A stretch of DNA of 64,000 nucleotides from Elusimicrobiota bacterium (GTDB lineage: Bacteria; Elusimicrobiota; Elusimicrobia; UBA1565; UBA9628). Shown here piece after piece: positions 60,752-64,000 of the stretch. The stretch spans positions 1 through 64,000 of the forward strand of contig JAPLKL010000051.1 of NCBI GenBank assembly GCA_026388095.1, given 5' to 3'. Each line of letters begins with the position of its first letter. Position 1 is the first letter of the stretch. A program made the position numbers and the translations under genes. Under the pieces are notes generated by a model that was given only the letters and a program-made list of their open reading frames with translations, was not told where the DNA came from and did no database searches.

Positions 60752-62644
60752 TTAGATTGGCGCGCTCTTCGCGGCCGCCTCGACGAACGCGGAGATCGTT
60801 TCATCGTTGACGGGCGAAAGGCATTCTTCCCTGAGCCGCCTGCCCGCATCGGATAGACGCCGCCTCTCGACTTCATCAAGGCGCGCCGTGCGCAGCACCT
60901 CTCGCCGCAGCTCGCGAGCGCCCCTGAGGGGCTGCGGCCAGCCCGGGAAATGGGACAGCGGGCTGAAGTCCAGGACGACGGCTCGGCCGACGATGACCAG
61001 CGGCACGCCGGCCATGGCGAAGTCCATCGAGACTGTTGACGCACCGACCACGGCGCAAGCGGCGCGTTCCACCCAGGGCGTTATGGGGCCCGAGACGACC
61101 GCCATATGAGACGGCAGCGGTCTCGGCCCGACGATGCCCTTCCATAGGCGCGACGTCATCTGCGGATGAGGTTTCAGCCAAAATGTCAGCCCTTCAGCCG
61201 ATGGGAACGCTTCCATAAGCGAGTCCAGCAATTCAACGGCCCCCTCGATTTCGAGCGAGAACCCGACGAAAATACAGCCGGTCTCGGGCCGGCGCCTCGG
61301 GACTTCCTGGAGGAGGTGCGGATAGCGCAGGGACGGGCCGACGCGCAGGCGCTGTGGAGGAAAACCCTCCCGGATAAAGAGCCGCCGCATGAAAGGGGAG
61401 TTGCATACGATGACATCGGACAAGGGCGAAATGTCAGGCTTGGGCACCGCGACATGCTGCAGCATCAGGGGCGGCGGCGCGGCCCAATGCTGAAAGCCCA
61501 CGGTGCGAGTCGCCGGAGACAGCCGCCGCAGAGCCAGCACCGCGGGCTTCTCGGTCAGAGTGTTCTCGAATGTATCGATGAAGACATCCGGCTTCCAACC
61601 GGCCTGGGCCAGGCGCTCGAACAGGAGCGGATACAGCGCGAACTCCGCGGCCCCGACGTTGGAGAGCTGGAGGCGTCTCTGTTCCTCGACCATCGCCGTG
61701 ATGTCGAGGCCCTCGGGGAAACCCGCGATGCCGGAGACCCTCTGAGGAGACTCCGGCCATGCCGCCGAGCGCAGGACGGCTCGCACCGCTGTCACGCAAT
61801 CGGACAGGCGGTAGTGATCCTCCGCGAGCAGATACCGGCCCGGCTTCGACCGGAACCACGCGAAGGCTTGGCGCGGGCTGCGGCCGGGGCTGTAAAGCCA
61901 GGGCAAAGTGACCACCTGGATGCCGCGTCGCTCGAGCTCGTCGGGAAGGATCCCAAAATAGGCGTCGCGCCCCTCCGGCGAGCTGAAATACTCGGAGTTG
62001 ATGCAGGAATGAAGCAAGGCCAACGGTCTTCCGTCCCGAGCAGGAAGGATCGGACCGTTGCGCGTCACCCGTGCAGCGACGACGCGCCGGAAAAATCTCG
62101 CAAAAAATAGCAACCAACGCGCGGCTTGCCGGGCGCGCCGCCACATCCGCACCGGGACTTCGCCCAAGGTCCTTAGCCGCCGGCAAGAACCATCAAGCGT
62201 GCCCAGGCACTGGAGCAGGGCCTCGCTCTCCGCGACGATGAGCTGCGGACGCTCGCCGCGAAGCAGCTCGCAGGAAGTCAAGAGCCAGCAGAGGTCGGAG
62301 AACAGCGAGCCCGACAGCGTGTTCTCGTCCGAGATCCGCGTCAGCCACCATTCCGGCCAAGCCCCGTGCCGGCGCGCCAGCGCTTCAAGATAGCTCAGAA
62401 AGGGCGCCCGAGCGGCTCCCGCGCAGCGGTGGAGCGCGGGGGCTATGTCGATGCGGTTCCAGCCGGGTCCGAGCGCCGACTCCCACCGGCGCAGCTGCCG
62501 CCAACTGCGGCCAAGGTAGACCCAACCCGCCGGAACGCCGGCTCGGGCTCGCACGGCCGAAGGCGCCTGGGCGCTCCAGGCCAGCCAGCAGGCGGCCGCC
62601 TCCCCGCCGCTCCGTCCGCCGCCGGGATCCGGACGCAGGCTCAC
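60752..62644 (-). CDS. Surface-carbohydrate biosynthesis protein, TIGR04326-like
   Basis: The 630-residue protein starts at GTG (62642-62644), 1 nt after the methyltransferase stop. The C-terminal half has FVGFSLEIEG, FWLKPHPQM and VGASTVSMDFAMAGVPLVIVG, as in GT-B transferases and the related Leptospira-type surface-carbohydrate family. The central HSCINSEYFSSPEGRDAYF region may bind the acceptor. It shares its layout with 56390-58258. Codon use is somewhat less GC-rich than in its neighbours, which may point to a separate origin. Confidence 0.65.
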   Translation of the reverse strand: MSLRPDPGGGRSGGEAAACWLAWSAQAPSAVRARAGVPAGWVYLGRSWRQLRRWESALGPGWNRIDIAPALHRCAGAARAPFLSYLEALARRHGAWPEWWLTRISDENTLSGSLFSDLCWLLTSCELLRGERPQLIVAESEALLQCLGTLDGSCRRLRTLGEVPVRMWRRARQAARWLLFFARFFRRVVAARVTRNGPILPARDGRPLALLHSCINSEYFSSPEGRDAYFGILPDELERRGIQVVTLPWLYSPGRSPRQAFAWFRSKPGRYLLAEDHYRLSDCVTAVRAVLRSAAWPESPQRVSGIAGFPEGLDITAMVEEQRRLQLSNVGAAEFALYPLLFERLAQAGWKPDVFIDTFENTLTEKPAVLALRRLSPATRTVGFQHWAAPPPLMLQHVAVPKPDISPLSDVIVCNSPFMRRLFIREGFPPQRLRVGPSLRYPHLLQEVPRRRPETGCIFVGFSLEIEGAVELLDSLMEAFPSAEGLTFWLKPHPQMTSRLWKGIVGPRPLPSHMAVVSGPITPWVERAACAVVGASTVSMDFAMAGVPLVIVGRAVVLDFSPLSHFPGWPQPLRGARELRREVLRTARLDEVERRRLSDAGRRLREECLSPVNDETISAFVEAAAKSAPI

Positions 62645-62645
62645 G

Positions 62646-63470
62646 TCACCTGCGGCCCTGCACCTTCCAGGCGTCGAAACGGTGCTCGAGGGCGTCCAGC
62701 TTCTCCATTCCCGCCGCGTTCATCACCTCGCGGTCGGTCCGGTAATAGGAGAAGAACATGTCGTTGCGGCAATTCGGCTTGTAGGCGTCCTGGATCGGCT
62801 CCACGCCGGACCAGTGCCGCTTCAAGAATCCCTCGGCCTCCTGGTAGAACGGACGCACGCGGTTGTCGGACGGCTCCGGGACCGGCGGCAGGCCGAGCTT
62901 GCGCCGGATCATGTTCGCGTAGGCCGTGTTGGCGTGGGCGAAGTCATAGTTGGCGTCGTCGAGCGCCACGACCGCCCCGTCCTTCAGGAACGGCTCGGCC
63001 CGCTCGAGCTCGCCGCGCAGGACGTCCCAGGTATGCTCGGAGTCGAAGAACCCGAAGTCGACCTTCTCGCCGAGCTCGCCCAGGATGGGGATGCCGACAT
63101 CGGGCGAGTGGCTGGAGCCGGCGATGAAGCGCCAGTGGTCCTGCAGGCTGGTGTGGAACAACGGGCCGAAGCAGTCCACCGCGACGCCGCGCAGGAAGGC
63201 GCCCTTGGGGCCCACGAAGTCCCAGCTGTAGAGACGGCCGCCGTGCTTGAAGGCGAAGTAGAGCATGACCAGCGATGAAGCGCCCGCCCCGGTCTCGATG
63301 AGGACGGGCCGGTCCTTGGAGACGAAGCGCTCGAGGATGTCGTAGATGGCCAGGAACTCGGAATCGGGGATGGAGTTGACCCAGCGCGGCAGCATGCGCT
63401 TGACCCCGAGCAGGAAGCGCGGCTCATCCTTGAGGATCTCCTCCTGGGTGCCGAAATAGAAGTCGAACAT
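62646..63470 (-). CDS. Class I SAM-dependent methyltransferase (TylF/Methyltransf_24-like)
   Basis: The 274-residue protein starts ATG 63470 (MFDFYFGTQEEILKD) and overlaps the SDR stop by one base. It has LIETGAGASSLVMLYFAF (SAM binding), DFGFFDSEHTWDVLRGEL and VALDDANYDFAHANTAY, like class I methyltransferases that act on O-linked sugars or small molecules. A longer frame to 63902 overlaps the SDR and is rejected. The GTG start of the next gene follows its stop. Confidence 0.82.
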   Translation of the reverse strand: MFDFYFGTQEEILKDEPRFLLGVKRMLPRWVNSIPDSEFLAIYDILERFVSKDRPVLIETGAGASSLVMLYFAFKHGGRLYSWDFVGPKGAFLRGVAVDCFGPLFHTSLQDHWRFIAGSSHSPDVGIPILGELGEKVDFGFFDSEHTWDVLRGELERAEPFLKDGAVVALDDANYDFAHANTAYANMIRRKLGLPPVPEPSDNRVRPFYQEAEGFLKRHWSGVEPIQDAYKPNCRNDMFFSYYRTDREVMNAAGMEKLDALEHRFDAWKVQGRR

Positions 63471-64000
63471 TATAGCCAGTCCCCCCCGCTGATCGCGATG
63501 CACTGCCCGGTGATATAAGACGCCTGCTCGGAAAGCAGGAACAAGACCGGCCCCGCAACCTCGGCGGGCGTGCCCGCGCGCTTGAGAGGCACCAGCGCCG
63601 CCCTCCGCGACATCGCGGCGGCATCCTTGCCCAAGCGGACGGTGTGGAACCCGGTCGCGATGAACCCGGGGCATACCGCGTTGACGAGGATGCCGCGCGG
63701 CGCGCCGACACGAGCCAGGCCCTTGACGACGCATTCGATGCCGGCCTTGGCCGCGCCGTAGGCCATCGTGTCGCGGCCGCCGCCGTGTGGGACCGAAGCC
63801 GTGCCCGCCAGCACGACGCGCCCGGCCCGCCTCATCCGGGCCATCGCTTCCCGCGCCAGGAAGAAGGGCGCCGTGAGGTTCATCTCGAGCTCCGCGCGCC
63901 ACTGCGCCGGAGTGACTTCGAAGATGTCGGCCGCATGGATGTCGCCGGTCAGCTGCACGAGGGCGTCGATGCCGCCGGCCCAGCGGGCGAAGGCCGCGAC
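63470..64000 (-). CDS. Short-chain dehydrogenase/reductase, N-terminal part outside window
   Basis: The frame is open to the right edge. Visible parts are GIDALVQLTGDI, LAGTASVPHG (Ser), YGAAKAGIECVV (Tyr, Lys), VNAVCPGFIAT and the terminal YITGQCIAISGGDWL. It is a classical SDR that reduces or oxidises a sugar or fatty-acyl intermediate. The NAD(P)-binding end lies beyond position 64000. It is coupled to the methyltransferase (TAATG). Confidence 0.9.
   Translation of the reverse strand, partial: VAAFARWAGGIDALVQLTGDIHAADIFEVTPAQWRAELEMNLTAPFFLAREAMARMRRAGRVVLAGTASVPHGGGRDTMAYGAAKAGIECVVKGLARVGAPRGILVNAVCPGFIATGFHTVRLGKDAAAMSRRAALVPLKRAGTPAEVAGPVLFLLSEQASYITGQCIAISGGDWL

Noticed and set aside
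63466-63471. TATAAT on the minus strand at the methyltransferase ATG
   Set aside because: It overlaps the start codon itself and the SDR stop, so transcription would begin inside the gene. It arises from the TAATG stop-start overlap.

Overview
The window is a dense, high-GC bacterial chromosome segment with almost no intergenic space. An RpoE/anti-sigma/RseB-type envelope-stress module, heptose-type sugar activation genes and a flippase-linked glycan cluster suggest a Gram-negative-type cell. The style (many B12-type radical SAM enzymes in a surface-glycan locus, short hypothetical membrane genes, TGnTAnnAT promoters right at start codons) would fit an uncultured lineage such as Elusimicrobiota. 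That assignment is an inference from gene content, made without a database search.

Left part (1-34.5 kb) is mostly housekeeping. A minus-strand operon runs hpt-ftsH-folP-glmM-pdxJ-glmS-membrane protein-acpS, with acpS cut by the window edge. It stands back to back with a plus-strand run: hybrid histidine kinase, macrodomain, half-size UPF0016 transporter, ddl, ECF sigma factor, anti-sigma factor and RseB-like sensor. Then come a TauE/SafE permease, a REP-like inverted repeat, glutamine synthetase, and a translation block infC-rpmI-rplT-pheS-pheT that continues into a ZapB-like coiled coil, zapA, rarA and a polytopic membrane protein. Next are a small membrane protein facing xseA-xseB, an RluA-family pseudouridine synthase, HAD enzymes, a secreted protein with an HEVTH motif, an EamA permease, a TlyA-type rRNA methyltransferase and a short glycosyltransferase operon.

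Right part (34.6-64 kb) is a large surface-glycan locus. Its first block (34.6-42.8 kb) links a TPP-dependent E1 alpha/beta pair, an NAD-dependent epimerase, a radical SAM protein, a heptose-7-phosphate-type GHMP kinase, a sugar-1-phosphate nucleotidyltransferase, a DegT-fold protein with the His and Cys signature of the [2Fe-2S] 3-dehydratase E1, and a glycosyltransferase. Together they suggest a nucleotide-activated, 3-deoxygenated and possibly branched sugar. Next is a 300-bp hairpin-rich element with inverted ends and an 11-bp flanking direct repeat (MITE-like), then more radical SAM genes, a GDP-fucose-synthase-like gene and a 2-hydroxyacid dehydrogenase. A long coupled operon (47.8-59.8 kb) carries a NeuB lacking its SAF domain, a NeuA-type cytidylyltransferase, a class III aminotransferase, a TIM-barrel isomerase, two SDRs, a large surface-carbohydrate protein and a Wzx-type flippase. 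The segment ends with another epimerase and a minus-strand SDR-methyltransferase-surface-carbohydrate run cut by the right edge.

A striking global feature is promoter placement. In ten cases the -10 hexamer lies only 6-10 bp from the start codon, which predicts leaderless mRNAs. Several genes are short or masked by longer overlapping frames and were found by reading: acpS, a ZapB-like protein, a 46-residue membrane peptide, and infC with a non-AUG start.
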